The position numbers were made by a program, and so were the translations under genes. From Clostridia bacterium (lineage in GTDB: Bacteria > Bacillota > Clostridia > Oscillospirales > Acutalibacteraceae): DNA of 64,000 nt. The stretch spans positions 1 through 64,000 of the forward strand of contig JAFQKB010000052.1 of the NCBI GenBank assembly GCA_017397125.1. The letters run 5' to 3'. Below the pieces are notes generated by a model. The model was not told the origin of the DNA. It did not search any database and was given only the letters and a program-made list of their open reading frames with translations. Shown piece by piece: positions 62,784 to 64,000 of the stretch; the first letter of the stretch is position 1; each line of letters opens with the position of its first letter.

Positions 62784-63062
62784 ATGGAGCGCAATGACAA
62801 GCACACACCTGCACAACCCCATCAGATGATACTGCAGGACCGCAAACTGCTGGAACTGACTGGTGTGTCGGACGTAGATAGTTTTGATGAAAACGCAATT
62901 ATTGCCTACACGTCGCTGGGGGAGTTGACTGTCCGCGGTCGGGGGCTGCATATCCGTCGCCTGGACCTAGAGAGCGGAGCTCTTTCTCTGGAGGGTCAGG
63001 TGGATACTCTTACCTATTCCGAGACTGCCCGCAGTGGTTTTTTCGGTCGCTTGTTGCGGTGA
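62784..63062 (+). CDS. yabP: Sporulation protein YabP
   Basis: A 92-residue protein with the YabP/YqfC fold (MILQDRKLLELTGVSDVDSFD, LTVRGRGLHIRRLDLE). YabP is a sigma-E sporulation protein linked to spore coat and cortex formation. The yabQ gene follows. Confidence 0.92.
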   Translation: MERNDKHTPAQPHQMILQDRKLLELTGVSDVDSFDENAIIAYTSLGELTVRGRGLHIRRLDLESGALSLEGQVDTLTYSETARSGFFGRLLR

Positions 63063-63072
63063 GAGGTGCGCC

Positions 63073-63534
63073 TTGGAGTGGACGGGACAACAGCAGCTGC
63101 TGTTCTTTTGGCAGAGTACCGGTCTGGGAATGTTGGTGGGCCTGGTGTTTGACATAACGTCCGGCCTTTGTCGGGTGATCAGACGCCGGTGGGTCGTTTT
63201 TTTGCTGGATGCGCTGTTCGGCGTGCAGGCGGCGCTGATCACCTTTTTCGGCGCACTGGCCATTATGGATGGGCAGCTGCATCCGCTTCTGTTTGCCGGA
63301 GCGCTTGTGGGCTTTGTGATGGAGCATACCAGTGTGGGGGTTTACATCGGCCGCGGGGTGTGCTGGTGTTGCCGGCTTTTTGCTCGTGCCAGCGGTGTTT
63401 TGCTGGATGCTGAGATGAAGATGGTGGGCTGCTTTGCGCAGTTTTCAGAAAAACTCAGACAACAAATGCGATACAAAGCGAAAAAAGGCAAAAAAATCCG
63501 AAAAAAGAGCAACTTTTTTTGGAAAAAGTCTTGA
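63073..63534 (+). CDS. yabQ: Spore cortex biosynthesis protein YabQ
   Basis: A 153-residue membrane protein with four likely hydrophobic segments (LFFWQSTGLGMLVGLVFDI and others) and a Lys-rich tail. YabQ is required for spore cortex formation in Bacillus. The start seems to be TTG at 63073, five bases after GAGAGGTG, because no in-frame ATG or GTG lies near a binding site. Confidence 0.88.
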   Translation: MEWTGQQQLLFFWQSTGLGMLVGLVFDITSGLCRVIRRRWVVFLLDALFGVQAALITFFGALAIMDGQLHPLLFAGALVGFVMEHTSVGVYIGRGVCWCCRLFARASGVLLDAEMKMVGCFAQFSEKLRQQMRYKAKKGKKIRKKSNFFWKKS

Positions 63535-63559
63535 AATTTACGCAAATACAAAGTAGAAT
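63531..63559 (+). promoter_or_regulatory. Promoter of the divIC-like gene
   Basis: TTGAAA and TAGAAT are 17 bp apart and overlap the end of yabQ. Confidence 0.7.
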
Positions 63560-63602
63560 ATACTGTGTGCATTTATATATAAATAAGAAGGAGGTGACTG
63601 GT

Positions 63603-63911
63603 ATGAGCGCTCGCACCCGATCTGCACGCCGTACAACCAAAAAGCGTAATTGGGCCGTCCGCTTGTTGCTGGTCGCCTTCACTGCTTTTTTGTTTATTAA
63701 ACTGGTGCAGGTGCACGTACAAATGGAGGATAAGCAACAGGAGCTCATCGATCAAAAAGATAGCATCTACAAGTACACGTTGTTCAACGAGGATTTGAAA
63801 GAGCAGCTTGCTAATGCGAATGCGGATGCGGATGAATACCTCGAGCGTCAGGCCAATGAGGCGGGGCTATATTTGCCCGGTCAGCAGATCTATCAGAGTA
63901 CGGCAGGTTAA
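63603..63911 (+). CDS. FtsB/DivIC-family septum formation initiator
   Basis: A 102-residue bitopic protein: basic N-terminus, one membrane helix (LLLVAFTAFLFIKLVQVHV) and a coiled coil (about 42-80), ending in the ARQANEAGLYLPGQ-like region typical of DivIC/FtsB. It helps assemble the cell-division complex. AAGGAGGTGA precedes ATG 63603. Confidence 0.88.
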   Translation: MSARTRSARRTTKKRNWAVRLLLVAFTAFLFIKLVQVHVQMEDKQQELIDQKDSIYKYTLFNEDLKEQLANANADADEYLERQANEAGLYLPGQQIYQSTAG

Positions 63912-63937
63912 TCTACTTAGGGGGAAGCAATACTTTT

Positions 63938-64000
63938 ATGCAGTTAGAGGTTGGAACCATTCTTGAAGGAAAAGTCACAGGAATCACCAAGTTCGGTGCG
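63938..64000 (+). CDS. S1 RNA-binding-domain protein, truncated by the window edge
   Basis: The first 21 residues (MQLEVGTILEGKVTGITKFG) are the start of an S1 domain. In Clostridia a short S1-domain protein of the YabR type normally follows divIC, which fits here. The frame runs off the window. Confidence 0.85.
   Translation, partial: MQLEVGTILEGKVTGITKFGA

Overview
The window looks like a chromosomal segment of a spore-forming, fairly GC-rich Clostridia bacterium, most likely a gut Oscillospirales/Ruminococcaceae lineage. This is inferred from the sporulation genes (yabP, yabQ, yunB, a SipL-like SPOCS/LysM protein and a SpoIIQ-like M23 protein), the HU-rqcP-yabP-yabQ-divIC-S1 gene order at the right end, abundant sigma-A promoters with 16-18 bp spacers, a T-box ahead of alaS, and secreted proteins with Thr-rich linkers and cell-wall-binding repeats. 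No rRNA, CRISPR array, transposase or phage structural gene was seen.

Layout. 1-430: an AT-rich edge with a truncated small gene, an array of mini-hairpins and a tRNA-Thr(UGU). 686-1621: a secreted lipoprotein. 1760-19259: a carbohydrate-utilisation island, with a GH2 beta-mannosidase-like enzyme, a sugar-binding lipoprotein without permeases, a secreted clan-A glycoside hydrolase, a 1219-residue CBM/cell-wall-repeat protein, a decayed second copy of the GH2-leader-SBP-GH unit, a cupin phosphoglucose isomerase, a class I mannose-6-phosphate isomerase, a GntR regulator, a ROK kinase and an AraC regulator. Together they suggest extracellular binding and cleavage of a mannose-containing glycan, phosphorylation of the sugar and entry into glycolysis. 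19311-20601: a cobalamin riboswitch controlling a DUF4430 lipoprotein and an ECF S-component. 20653-24515: HAD phosphatase, small membrane protein, AlaX-type editing protein, YebC and a lipoprotein. 24586-30410: BlaI-type repressor plus a giant BlaR1-like M56 sensor.

30456-36083 (minus strand): rluA-type synthase, M18 aminopeptidase, lytic transglycosylase, a Sua5-CoaE fusion, prfA and DUF951. 36280-37827: a Q/N-rich peptide, an orphan CysG_N-like protein (minus) and a forespore-type M23 protein. 37948-44925: T-box, alaS, HIT, exonuclease, yunB, ligA. 44999-47627: feoA-feoB and a Cys-rich partner gene, with two DtxR-like operators. 47685-53094: SipL-like protein, mscL with zinc ribbon, degV, XRE membrane protein, O-antigen ligase-like protein. 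53214-56873 (minus): pgk-tpiA-gpmI glycolytic operon. 56956-59503 (minus): rRNA methyltransferase, TSCPD protein, PHP phosphoesterase. 59728-61879: two COG0523/CobW GTPases. 62003-64000: HU, rqcP, yabP, yabQ, divIC-like and a truncated S1-domain gene.

The items most worth following up are the duplicated glycan unit with its conserved untranslated leader, the B12-controlled DUF4430/ECF pair, the 1.8-kilo-residue BlaR1-like sensor with FG-GAP-like motifs, the paired CobW GTPases (one carrying a DUF1980-like C-terminus), the Sua5-CoaE fusion and the hairpin array beside tRNA-Thr. All functional calls are made from reading the sequence, without database searches.
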